From the NCBI RefSeq assembly GCF_023856365.1, contig NW_026042401.1, forward strand, positions 186,001-250,000: 64,000 nt of DNA, written 5' to 3'. Of this stretch, positions 45,191 through 56,426 are shown piece by piece; the first letter of the stretch is position 1, and each line of letters begins with the position of its first letter. Source of the DNA: Brienomyrus brachyistius. Its lineage: Eukaryota > Chordata > Actinopteri > Osteoglossiformes > Mormyridae. Under the pieces are notes generated by a model. The model searched no databases and was not told the origin of the DNA. It worked only from the letters and a program-made list of their open reading frames with translations. Position numbers and translations under genes: made by a program.

Positions 45191-45250
45191 CCAGTTCAAA
45201 ATAATGTCAGCTGCAGAAATATGGAGCACATGTAATTTATCTGTATTTTA

Positions 45251-45477
45251 GACGGCAGACGAGGGGCTGGGTGACGTCGTGGCTGGACGACTTGCAGTGT
45301 AGCTTGTTATCTGTGCATTCTGGGCAGCGTGCTAACTTCTGATTACTTTTGGCATTTGGTTCGATGTTACGTCATTTCCAGGTGTGTCGGTGCCCAGTAT
45401 GAAGCTAATCGCCGCATTATAGGTATGAAAAGAAGACAGAATAGCAAAAAAGTGAGAAAAAAATTATACCTAGAAGA
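45251..45477. other. No gene seen
   Basis: Unassigned sequence between the retroviral truncation point and the hAT remnant. Confidence 0.4.
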
Positions 45478-45890
45478 CCACTAGAGGGAGCTCACACATT
45501 CTGTCGTACTTGATACAGTAACAACAGTGATGTATAGGAACAGAGTTAGAAGACAGTAATTTATATATAAAGAATGCAGTTTCATTAATCTAATTGGGTG
45601 GGCCCAACTGTCAATACCACCCAGACCTATCCATAGCTCCGCCTCTGCGTCAGTCCATCTACCAAACTGGACAGCAAATTTACAACCGTTCTGTTTCAGT
45701 GGTTATATTTAAGGAATGTCACATTAGTAAATTCACACTTTACATGAACATCTGAAATGGGCAGAGTCAAAATCGGCAGTACAGGCAGACCGATGTCTTT
45801 GAAACTCCTTTTTCCTTCAGCACCCTCTTACTGCAAAACCTCAATCCAAAGTATTCTATGTTGTTCATCTCTGTGTAACTGTGGTCCATT
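45478..45890 (-). pseudogene. hAT-family transposase C-terminal remnant, copy 2
   Basis: About 90% identical to 8044-8480, including the noncoding flank CCACTAGAGGGAGCTCACAC. The frame keeps LPISDVHVK and FTNVTFLKYNH but has a stop (CAGTAAGAG) where copy 1 reads a Tyr codon, and a deletion near 45650 relative to copy 1. It starts 230 bp beyond the truncated end of the retrovirus. Confidence 0.6.
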
Positions 45891-46718
45891 AAAAGAGGTG
45901 ATGCTGCCTGAACCACCAGCCAAGGCTGGGAGGAAAGGGAGGAACACTAGTAAAATGAAGGAAGAAAAGCAGCCCACCCTATCTCAAGGTCACGAATACA
46001 AAAGTCAGGGAGTGTTATGAAGAAGACACCACACTTAAGACCATTGGTTTTATGCAGTGAATTACACCAGAGAGAGTTTTTGCATTTTACCTGTCTTACG
46101 TAACATTCCTCAGCCTTCAGATTTTTCCACAGATTGCAGGACATAATTTAGGGTGCCAAACAAAACAGCGGAACTGCAGTTGTCAGGTATCCCGGGTAGC
46201 GACGGGCAGGTAAGTGGGCAGGAGGCAGGGAAAGACAAGGCAGGCAGGTGGAATACAGGGAAAACTGGGGATTTATTAAGGGAAAGAAGGCTACAGGCAG
46301 GACAGATCAACGGTAGTAACATCCAACATCAATGACGGACAAATTTGTTTAATTCATTTTAATCCAAAAGTATACAACAACTAAATAAATCAACATAAAT
46401 AGAAACGAATAAAACCATTCCGACAGCTGCTAGTTTTTATTATGTATCAGACTATTGCTTGCCTTCGGCATTCCTGGTGTAATTACCTGAATAAATGTTT
46501 GACAGGAAATCTAATGAGTTTCCTTTTCCTCAGAGACAAATAGCGCCGAGTCTGTGCCGTCAAGCTGCTTGTGTGACCAAATAAAGCTTCAGACATAACT
46601 TGTTATCTGTGAGTAAACCTTACCTCTAATCACTTCAGTATTAATAAAGGTTTATAAACAGGACTCTACGGCGATCTGTCACTTTGAATTCCAGTGGTTT
46701 TTATAAGGCAACCTATAT
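45891..46718. other. No gene seen
   Basis: A GGCAGG-rich tract at 46195-46310 and AT-rich sequence after 46330; no recognised element. Confidence 0.45.
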
Positions 46719-46969
46719 TGTCACACCCTGCCAGTCCTGTCCTCGTGTGTGCCACGGCCCCTCGTTAACCTCGTGTGGAATCCCCTTGTCATCAGCTGTT
46801 GTGAGTTGGTTTTCATTAGTTCTGTGTATTTAAGTCCACGTCAGAGTTTGTTTCACTAGTCCTGTCATTGCATTTTTATGACTATTCTGTCCCGTATGCC
46901 TCTCTGTGTGCCCATTAAAACTCTTACCTTGTGCCTCTAATAAATACCCACGGCTTCCTGTCTGTTACA
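46719..46969 (+). mobile_element. Solo-LTR-like element, ~251 bp
   Basis: Starts TGTCACACCCTGCC and ends CTGTCTGTTACA, so it has TG...CA ends. Inside are a TATTTAAG promoter-like box (about 46837) and AATAAA (about 46939) in the right order. No duplicated target site is obvious, so the call is tentative. Confidence 0.45.
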
Positions 46970-47530
46970 AAGTTTTCGATCCAAGCTGCTACAGTTCCTA
47001 AAATCCGTGCAGCTTTGAGCTTAAGCAAGAGCCATTTGTGGGGGACAACATCAAAGACCTCCTGGAAAGCGAAGTAGATGACATCATAGGCCTTTTTGTG
47101 ATCAATTTCTCTTGTAGCTTCCTCAAAGAAATCAAACAGATTAGTCAAACAGGACCTTCCTCACCTGAATCCATGTTGGTTATCCCTCAGAATGTTACTT
47201 ACCATTTTCACTTGGATTATAGCTTCCATTATTTTTTCCAGTTAAACTGATTGGCCTATAGTTTGCTGGATTACTTCGATCCCCTTTTTTGAATATGGGT
47301 GTTATATTAGCATGCTTCCAATCAGAAGGTATCACACTAGCAGATAAGGATTTCTGGAATAATAAAGTTAAAGGTCGGCTAATAATATTCCTCATCTCCT
47401 TTAAAACTGTAGGCAAGATGCCATCTATTTATTTTGAGCTTAGCTAGGCTTAGTACCACATCAGCCTCAGTTATACATATATTGATCATAGACGACATTT
47501 GTTGGGGAATGAGGGGTTCAGATATGACCT
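46970..47530 (-). pseudogene. LINE reverse transcriptase remnant (CR1/L2-type)
   Basis: Minus-strand pieces in order: [36 protein letters not shown] with [20 protein letters not shown] and NYRPISLT; then LFDFFEEATREIDHKKAYDV and VVPHKWLLLKLKAARILGTV. These are successive RT blocks, but they lie in several frames with stops between. The second part is homologous to the plus-strand piece at 6150-6480. Confidence 0.8.
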
Positions 47531-48087
47531 TTCCATCAGTGAAAATCCCCTGCAACTCTCACAAGAAAGTCTGAAAAAAGGGAAATGTCTCTTCTGTCTT
47601 TACAACCCACACTGGTTTCCAATTTTTGTGCATAGCTCAGCAAGAGTACTGCTGTATCCTGGAACAAGAGTTGTATACCATGCAGAAGATGGAGGAGAGA
47701 AGGGAGAGGGTCTTGGCAAAGGTTATTTGGGTGTTTTAGTACGAGAGGGGGATATAGGGCTGTCGGAGGAACAAACAGGTACGCTTTGGTCTCTTCAGGA
47801 ATATTAAAAGTATGAAATATAAAGCGAGACAAAATCATGAAATATTATAAGCAATAGTAAGTAGTCCCTTTAATGATTACAAAATTATGGAATATCAGAC
47901 AAAATTACGAAATATCATAAGCATTGCTAAGTAGTCCTGTCGGTGTCGGGAGTGGTGGGCGGCGAGTGCCACCTTGCGGACCGCGTAGGAACTGTAGTTT
48001 TGAGTTTTAGCACCCTGCTTGTTCAGTCCAAGAGCCGTACGTTTGTATTTGGTTAACGTTTGCTCCCTTAACTGTAATCCTTTATTA
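47531..48087. other. No gene; short imperfect tandem duplication at 47830-47935
   Basis: A segment like CAAAATYATGAAATATYATA followed by AGCATTGCTAAGTAGTCC occurs twice with changes. No gene is recognised up to the hairpin array. Confidence 0.5.
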
Positions 48088-48558
48088 ATGTTCCAAAGCA
48101 CGAAGTGCTATGGAAACTTATTGTTTTTCTTAGGATTATTAAGGTTCCAAAGCACGAAGTGCAATGGAACCTTATTGTTTTTCTTAGGATTATTAAGGTT
48201 CCAAAGCACGAAGTGCAATGGAACCTTATTGTTTTTCTTAGGATTATTATTATTAAGGTTCCAAAGCACGAAGTGCTATGGAAACTTATTGTTTTTCTTA
48301 GGATTATTAAGGTTCCAAAGCACGAAGTGCATTGGAAACTTATTGTTTTTCTTAGGATTATTATTATTAAGGTTCCAAAGCACGAAGTGCATTGGAAACT
48401 TATTGTTTTTCTTAGGATTATTATTATTATTAAGGTTCCAAAGCACGAAGTGCAATGGAACCTTATTGTTTTTCTTAGGATTATTAAGGTTCCAAAGCAC
48501 GAAGTGCAATGGAACCTTATTGTTTTTCTTAGGATTATTATTATTATTTTTCTGCCCC
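48088..48558 (+). repeat. Array of eight hairpin repeats (54-63 bp unit)
   Basis: Hairpins start at 48088 (damaged), 48141, 48195, 48255, 48309, 48369, 48432 and 48486. Each is a near-perfect inverted repeat with outer arms AAGGTTCCA/TGGAACCTT, inner arms GCAC/GTGC and a GAA loop. Variation is confined to the two bases next to GTGC and to CCTT/ACTT at the end. Each is followed by ATTGTTTTTCTTAGGATT and one to four ATT triplets, which sets the unit length. Long repetitive open frames on both strands here are artefacts. Confidence 0.95.
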
Positions 48559-51291
48559 AAAACTGAATGTACAGCCTAAACCGTAAGTGCTAGAATTATG
48601 AAACTTGGTAGGATGATGTCAATTCCTCCCCGCTACTCAGATAATCCGACCCAACCATGTCGGCCAGATGGGGGCGCCGTGGCGCCCTCTAACGCGTTTT
48701 GATTGATATCTCCTGTCCTGTTAGTCCTATAATTGAAATTCATATTTCTACTGATAGAGACATCCTTGCCCTACCAACTTGCCATTTGGACTATGAAGCT
48801 CCGCCTACTTAGATTTTTTGCTAATTTGCATAATTTGCAAAACCTACTTTTGCTTGTAATTCCTACACCGTCTGACGGAATCAGACAAATGAGGTATAAA
48901 ACCGATCAGGTCTCTGAGCTGATGAAAAATAATTCAAATAACCCTGATATTGGTCTATCATACGGCCACTAGCCACGCCCAAAGTCTACGTAAATTTAGC
49001 CAGTATTGGTCTGACTGTTATAACTTGGCCATACCTTAGCCTACCTTCACCAAATTTTAAATCCTATCCCCGTACCCCATTCTGGGGACACTGTTGAAGG
49101 CAGGCCGCATTTCGTCAATAGGGGGCGCTACAACTAAAAACTGCCAATATCTCCTGACTTCCTTGACCGATCCAAATGAAATTTGGCATACATGTACTAC
49201 TCTGAAGCCTGAGGTCAGCTATCTATCAGGGCAGTCATTAATCATAAAACCCTAGCCACCATCAGCCAATCAAAATCAAGCAGCATTCTGACAGGCCTTT
49301 GACAGGCTTAACAACAGCTGATCTGAACAAAAATAGGCTTGTACATTTGTCTCCTAACCCCTAGCAATCCCTGCAAAGGCCACACCAATTGTCCACATGG
49401 GGGCGCTACAGCGACAGGATTTGCATTTCTGCTTATTTCTATTGAACTGTTAATGATAAAATTGAGATTTGTTACTTTTCTATTGCACTGGCCCATGGCA
49501 AATTCAAAGACATGTAGAACTTCATCCTATCTCTTTCCGCTTTTGCGTATTTTATAGGAGTCTAAAAACATGACATTTCGTTAACCTCCTTGGATTTTCA
49601 ACCAACCTATGTAAATCTGGTATCATTCAAATCAGGAGACAGTCCTGGTACACAATTATTCAAAAAATCCTAAACTTTCTATAAGGTACGGCGACCAGCC
49701 ACATCCAGACCATACAGGTGCCACGCCCACTTCAATCAGACAGCTGTATCTCAGGCCTGCCTCAGCCAATCACTACCAAACTTGAATATGTCATCAAGGA
49801 CCGTAGTGGGTAAGGGCCCTCCAAATTTGGTGCCGATTGGTCAAATGGGGGCGCTACAGCAATGCAATATGTGTCTCTAAACCTGCAAAACCAGTGAAAG
49901 TGACATTTATCTCATTTCTGTTCAAGTCTCATATTACTGGTAAAAATCCTTTGTACTGCAAGTTCTGTGAGTCATGCCAAATCAGGATATATGTATTGCA
50001 TAATAACAGTCATCTGCATTCCCTTGTGATAGTTAAAAACTGATTAAATGAAATATTCCTATAACTTTAACAATCTACACCCCATGTAAGTGATTCTGGT
50101 GTCAAGTCAATCAAGACACTGCCGTCAGGGATGATTATTAAAAAATACCTGACCTTTCTGTATAATATGGCCACCATCCACACCCAACCTGCATCATTTA
50201 TAAGCCGATTTCAATCAAACAGCTAAATCTCAGGCATGCTTCATCCAATCCTCACGAAATTTGATCCACTTATGTAGCACTGGTCTACAGACATACCCTC
50301 AAACTTTGATGCCGATCGGTCAAACGGGGGTGCTATGGCCACTATCTGTATACTCCTAAGATCCACCTTAGGTCAAACAGCTAAATCTCAGGCTTGCTTC
50401 ATCCAATCCTCACAAAATTTCACCCACTAATGTAGCACTGGCCCACAGACAGACCCTCCAACTTTTATGTCGATCAGTCAAACGGGGGCGCTATGGCGAC
50501 TGTTCATATGTGTCTAAGAGCAAACTTGGCTGAGAAGGCCTAAAAATATTGAATAGAATTTATCCATGGAGCGCAGGCTCCACCTGCTGTCCAAACCATT
50601 TCAATTCCTATTTCAATCAAACAGCTAAATCTCAGGCATTCTTCATCCGATTCTCACCAAATTTTACCCACTAATGTAGCACGGCCTCCCAGAGAGACCC
50701 ACCAACTTTGGTGCCGATCAGTCAAACAGGGGCGCTACAGCCACTGTTCATATGCCATCATCCCAAACCATATATTCAGTCAAGCTCAGGCACTTCACCA
50801 GACAGATCTACATTGGTGATATTTCTCCTAAGCAGGTGCAATTACATTTTCCTCCTGTTTCTCATCCACCCTTTTTCTTATCCTAACTAAACGTTTCTAC
50901 TGTAACATCAACATGTCAGATCTCATGCTATTGTAGTACTGTTTCCTACTTTCTGACTATTTAAATGCATTGGCCAGCAATTACAGTCTCTATTTCATGT
51001 CCTATTATTATTGAACTTTTCATTTTATGCCATTGAACTTTTCATTTTATGCTGTGTACTCCATGTCTACCCACTTATTCTGTCCATTAGCTTCTCATGC
51101 TATCGTAGTAGTATTTCCTACTTTCTGACTATTTAAATGCATTGCCCAGCAGATACGGTCTCTATTTTATGTACTATTATTATTGAACTTTTCATTTTAT
51201 TCCATGTACTCCATTTCTACCCACTTATTCTTTCCATTAGCTTTGGAACCGCTTATCACTGCTTGCAGTTATATTTATTATTATTATTTTT
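48552..51291 (+). repeat. 2.6-kb array, unit 1 (2,740 bp)
   Basis: Phase point is CTGCCCCAAAACTGAATG. The unit contains the GGGGGCGCTA-type phrase at about 48669, 49121, 49399, 49847, 50326, 50484 and 50729, each usually preceded by words like CCGATCGGTCAAAC and by CTCACCAAATTT. This shows the unit is itself made of diverged sub-repeats of about 150-480 bp. Near its end is a ~190-bp duplicated AT-rich block (50930-51240). Confidence 0.95.
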
Positions 51292-53846
51292 CTGCCCTAA
51301 AACTGAATGTACAGCCTAAACCGTAAGTGCTAGAATTATGAAACTTGGTAGGATGATGTCAATTCCTCCCCGCTACTCAGATCATCCGACCCAACCATGT
51401 CGGCCAGATGGGGGCGCCGTGGCGCCCCCTAACGCGTTTTGATTGATATCTCCTGTCCTGTTAGTCCTATAATTGAAATTCATATTTCTACTGATAGAGA
51501 CATCCTTGCCCTACCAACTTGCCATTTGGACTATTAAGCTCCGCCTACTTAGATTTTTTGCTAATTTGCATAATTTGCAAAACCTACTTTTGCTTGTAAT
51601 TCCTACACCGTCTGACGGAATCAGACAAATGAGGTATAAAACTGATCAGGTCTCTGAGCTGATGAATAGTAAGTCAAATAACCCTGATATTGGTCTATCA
51701 TACGGCCACTAGCCACGCCCAAAGTCTACGTAAATTTAGCCAGTATTAGTCTGACTGTTATAACTTGGCCATACCTTAGCCTACCTTCACCAAATTTGAA
51801 ATCCTATCTCTGTACCAAATTCTGGGGACACTGTTGAAGGCGGGCCGCATTTCGTCAATAGGGGGCGCTACAACTAAAAACTGCCAATATCTCCTGACTT
51901 CCTTGACCGATCCAAATGAAATTTGGCATACATGTACTACTCTGAAGCCTGAGGTCAGGAATCTATCAGGGCAGTCATTAGTCATAAAACCCTAGCCACC
52001 ATCAGCCAATCAAAATCAAGCAGCATTCTGACAGGCCTTTGACAGGCTTAACAACAGCTGATCTGAACAAAAATAGGCTTGTACATTTGTCTCCTAACCC
52101 CTAGCAACCCCTACGAAGGCCACCCCAATTGTCCACATGGGGGCGCTACAGCGACAGGATTTGCATTTCTGCTTATTTCTATTGAACTGTTAATGATAAA
52201 ATTGAGATTTGTTACTTATCTAATGCACTGGCCCATGCCAAATTCAAATCCATGTAGAACTTCATCCTATCTCTTTCCGCTTTTGCGTATTTTATAGGAG
52301 TCTAAAAACATGACATTTCGTTAACCTCCTTGGATTTTCAACCAACCTATGTATATCTAGTATTATTCAAATCAGGAGACAGTCCTGGTATACAATTATT
52401 CAAAAAATCCTAAACTTTCTATAAGGTACGGCGACCAGCCACATCCAGACCATACAGGTGCCACGCCCACTTCAATCAGACAGCTGTATCTCAGGCCTGC
52501 CTCAGCGAATCACTACCAAACTTGAAAATGTCATCAAGGACGGTAGTGGGTAAGGGCCCTCCAAATTTGGTGCCGATCGGTCAAACGGGGGCGCTACAGC
52601 AATGCAATATGTGTCTCTAAACCTGCAAAACCAGTGAAAGTGACATTTATCTCATTTCTGTTCAAGTCTCATATTACTGGTAAAAATCCTTTGTACTGCA
52701 AGTTCTGTGAGTCATGCCAAATCAAGAAATATGTATTGCATAATAACAGTCATCTGCATTCCCTTGTGATATTTAAAAACTGATTAAATGAAATATTCCT
52801 ATAACTTTAACAATCTACACCCCATGTAAGTGATTCTGGTGTCAAGTCAATCAAGACACTGCCGTCAGGGATGATTATTAAAAAATACCTGACCTTTCTG
52901 TATAATATGGCCACCAGCCACACCCAACCTGCATCATTTATAAGCCGATTTCAATCAAACAGCTAAATCTCAGGCAAGCTTCATCCCATCCTCACGAAAT
53001 TTGATCCACTTATGTAGCACTGGCCCACAGACAGACCCTCCAACTTTGGTGCCGATCAGTCAAACGGGGGCGCTACAGCCACTGTTCATATATGTCTAAG
53101 ACCCACCTTAGTTAATTCAGCTGAAATATCCTTATTTTCCATCAAACATTCAAAGATTGATCACCCACTCCTTCATCTGAGTCCATATTTTCAATTTCCT
53201 TTTACTGTCCTGCCATCTGACTTTTACAAATTTATCAGCCTTCAATTATACTTTAGGCTGTGTAAACTGCAGGAATTGCAATTTTGTAATAAATTATCCA
53301 GCAGGTGGAGCCCTTGCTCCATTTATAAAATGCCATTGAATACTTTCAGCCTTTCTTCTGTCTAAATGAGCAGCCTATTCTGTCGATTAGCTTCTCATGC
53401 TATTGTAGTAGTATTTCCTACTTTCAGACTATTTAAATGCATTGGCCAGCAATTACAGTCTCTATTTCATGTCCCATTATTATTGAACTTTTCATTTTAT
53501 GCTATGTACTCCATGTCTACGCACTTATTCTGTCCATTAGCTTCTCATGCTATTGTAGTAGTATTTCCTTCTTTCTGACTATTTAAATGCATTGCCCAGC
53601 AGTTACGGTCTCTATTTTATGTCCTATTATTATTGAACTTTTCATTTTATTCCATGTACTCCATTTCTACCCACTTATTCTTTCCATTAGCTTTGGAACC
53701 GCTTATCACTGCTTGCAGTTATATTTAAGGTTCCAAAGCACGAAGTGCAATGGAACCTTATTGTTTTTCTTAGGATTATTAAGGTTCCAAAGCACGAAGT
53801 GCAATGGAACCTTATTGTTTTTCTTAGGATTATTATTATTATTTTT
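51292..53846 (+). repeat. 2.6-kb array, unit 2 (2,555 bp)
   Basis: Same order as unit 1 but with fewer copies of the AAACAGCTAAATCTCAGGC sub-repeat, and a 3' region (53100-53370) absent from unit 1. It ends in the two hairpin repeats at 53727-53846. Confidence 0.95.
53727..53846 (+). repeat. Two further hairpin repeats at the unit 2/3 junction
   Basis: Hairpins at 53727-53760 and 53781-53814 are the same as those of the 48.1-kb array. They lie exactly at the junction where other units have only (TTA)n before CTGCCC. Confidence 0.95.
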
Positions 53847-56426
53847 CTGCCCTAAAACTGAATGTACAGCCTAAACCGTAAGTGCTAGAATTATGAAACT
53901 TGGTAGGATGATGTCAATTCCTCCCCGCTACTCAGATAATCCGACCCAACCATGTCGGCCAGATGGGGGCGCCGTGGCGCCCCCTAACGCGTTTTGATTG
54001 ATATCTCCTGTCCTGTTAGTCCTATAATTGAAATTCATATTTCTACTGATAGAGACATCCTTGCCCTACCAACTTGCCATTTGGAATATGAAGCTCCGCC
54101 TACTTAGATTTTTTGCTAATTTGCATAATTTGCAAAACCTACTTTTGCTTGTAATTCCTACACCGTCTGACGGAATCAGACAAATGAGGTATAAACCCGA
54201 TCAGGTCTCTGAGCTGATGAATAATAATTCAAATAACCCTGATATTGGTCTATCATACGGCCACTAGCCACGCCCAAAGTCTACGTAAATTTAGCCAGTA
54301 TTGGTCTGACTGTTATAACTTGGCCATACCTTAGCCTACCTTCACCAAATTTGAAATCCTATCTCTGTACCAAATTCTGGGGACACTATTGAAGGCGGGC
54401 CGCATTTCGTCAATAGGGGGCGCTACAACTAAAAACTGCCAATATCTCCTGACTTCCTTGACCGATCCAAATGAAATTGGGCATACATGTACTACTCTGA
54501 AGCCTGAGGTCAGGAATCTATCAGGGCAGTCATTTGTCATAAAACCCTAGCCACCATCAGCCAATCAAAATCAAGCAGCATTCTGACAGGCCTTTGACAG
54601 GCTTAACAACAGCTGATCTGAACAAAAATAGGCTTGTACATTTGTCTCCTAACCCCTAGCAACCCCTGCGAAGGCCACCCCAATTGTCCACATGGGGGCG
54701 CTACAGCGACAGGATTTGCATTTCTGCTTATTTCTATTGAACTGTTAATGATAAAATTGAGATTTGTTACTTATCTAATGCACTGGCCCATGCCAAATTC
54801 AAATCCATGTAGAACTTCATCCTATCTCTTTCCGCTTTTGCGTATTTTATAGGAGTCTAAAAACATGACATTTCGTTAACCTCCTTGGATTTTCAACCAA
54901 CCTATGTATATCTAGTATTATTCAAATCAGGAGACAGTCCTGGTATACAATTATTCAAAAAATCCTAAACTTTCTATAAGGTACGGCGACCAGCCACATC
55001 CAGACCATACAGGTGCCACGCCCACTTCAATCAGACAGCTGTATCTCAGGCCTGCCTCAGCCAATCACTACCAAACTTGAATATGTCATCAAGGACGGTA
55101 GTGGGTAAGGGCCCTCCAAATTTGGTGCCGATTGGTCAAACGGGGGCGCTACAGCAATGCAATATGTGTCTCTAAACCTGCAAAACCAGTGAAAGTGACA
55201 TTTATCTCATTTCTGTTCAAGTCTCATATTACTGGTAAAAATCCTTTGTACTGCAAGTTCTGTGAGTCATGCCAAATCAAGATATATGTATTGCATAATA
55301 ACAGTCATCTGCATTCCCTTGTGATATTTAAAAACGGATTAAATGAAATATTCCTATAACTTTAACAATCTACACCCCATGTAAGTGATTCTGGTGTCAA
55401 GTCAATCAAGACACTGCCGTCAGGGATGATTATTAAAAAATACCTGACCTTTCTGTATAATATGGCCACCAGCCACACCCAACCTGCATCATTTATAAGC
55501 CGATTTCAATCAAACAGCTAAATCTCAGGCATGCTTCATCCAATCCTCACGAAATTTGATGCACAAATGTACCACTTGCTCACAGACAGACCCTCCAACT
55601 TTGATGCCGTATCGGTCAAATGGGGGTGCTACGGCGACTGTTCATATGTGTCTAAGAGCAAACTTGGCTGAGAAGGCCTAAAAGTATTGAATAGAAATTA
55701 TCCATGGAGCGCAGGCTCCACCTGCTGGCCAAACCATTTCAATTCCTATTTTAATCAAACAGCTAAATCTCAGGCATTCTTCATCCGATTCTCACCAAAT
55801 TTTACCCACTAATGTAGCACGGCCTCCCACAGAGACCCACCAACTTTGGTGCCGATCAGTCAAACAGGGGCGCTACAGCCACTGTTCATATGCTATCATC
55901 CCAAACCATATATTCAGTCAAGCTCAGGCACTTCACCAGACAGATCTACATTGGTGATATTTCTCCTAAGCAGATGCAATTACATTTTCCTCCTGTTTCT
56001 CATCCACCCTTTTTCTTATCCTAACTAAACATTTCTACTGTAACATCAACATGTCAGATCTCATGCTATTGTAGTACTGTTTCCTACTTTCTGACTATTT
56101 AAATGCATTGGCCAGCAATTACAGTCTCTATTTCATGTCCTATTATTATTGAACTTTTCATTTTATGCCATTGAACTTTTCATTTTATGCTGTGAACTCC
56201 ATGTCTACCCACTTATTCTGTCCATTAGCTTCTCATGCTATCGTAGTAGTATTTCCTACTTTCTGACTATTTAAATGCATTGCCCAGCAGTTACGGTCTC
56301 TATTTTATGTCCTATTATTATTGAACTTTTCATTTTATTCCATGTACTCCATTTCTACCCACTTATTCTTTCCATTAGCTTTGGAACCGCTTATCACTGC
56401 TTGCAGTTATATTTATTATTATTTTT
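53847..56426 (+). repeat. 2.6-kb array, unit 3 (2,580 bp)
   Basis: Resembles unit 1 in its 3' AT-rich block but lacks one sub-repeat in the 55,550-55,700 region. One phrase there carries an extra base (GCCGTATCGGTC). Confidence 0.95.

Larger units (their letters stand above)
39140..45250 (-). mobile_element. Endogenous retrovirus, 5'-truncated and decayed
   Basis: Minus-strand order RT, RNase H, integrase, env leader/surface, env transmembrane, purine tract, LTR-like end. Gag, protease and the 5' LTR are absent: coding similarity ends near 45200, and a short unassigned stretch leads to the hAT remnant at 45478. The integrase C-terminus (PRREGPFKVTRATATAVQVE) and the CX6CC motif in env are gamma-type traits. 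The long env leader overlapping pol is reminiscent of the deep-branching fish retroviral lineages, but I cannot place it precisely. Every gene carries stops, frameshifts or lost catalytic residues. Confidence 0.88.

Noticed and set aside
48088..48558. CRISPR-like regular repeats
   Set aside because: The spacers are themselves conserved (T-rich plus ATT), the repeats are hairpin units of a eukaryotic element, and the setting is vertebrate.
48019..48579. 186-codon repetitive frame and its relatives on both strands
   Set aside because: Translation of tandem hairpin units; three overlapping long frames on both strands show it is periodicity, not coding.
48733..48972. 79-codon frame conserved in all six 2.6-kb units (also at 51473, 54028, 56608, 59316 and 62018)
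   Set aside because: Differences among copies are mostly amino-acid changing and no more constrained than flanking sequence; conservation reflects recent duplication. A dN/dS test would settle it.
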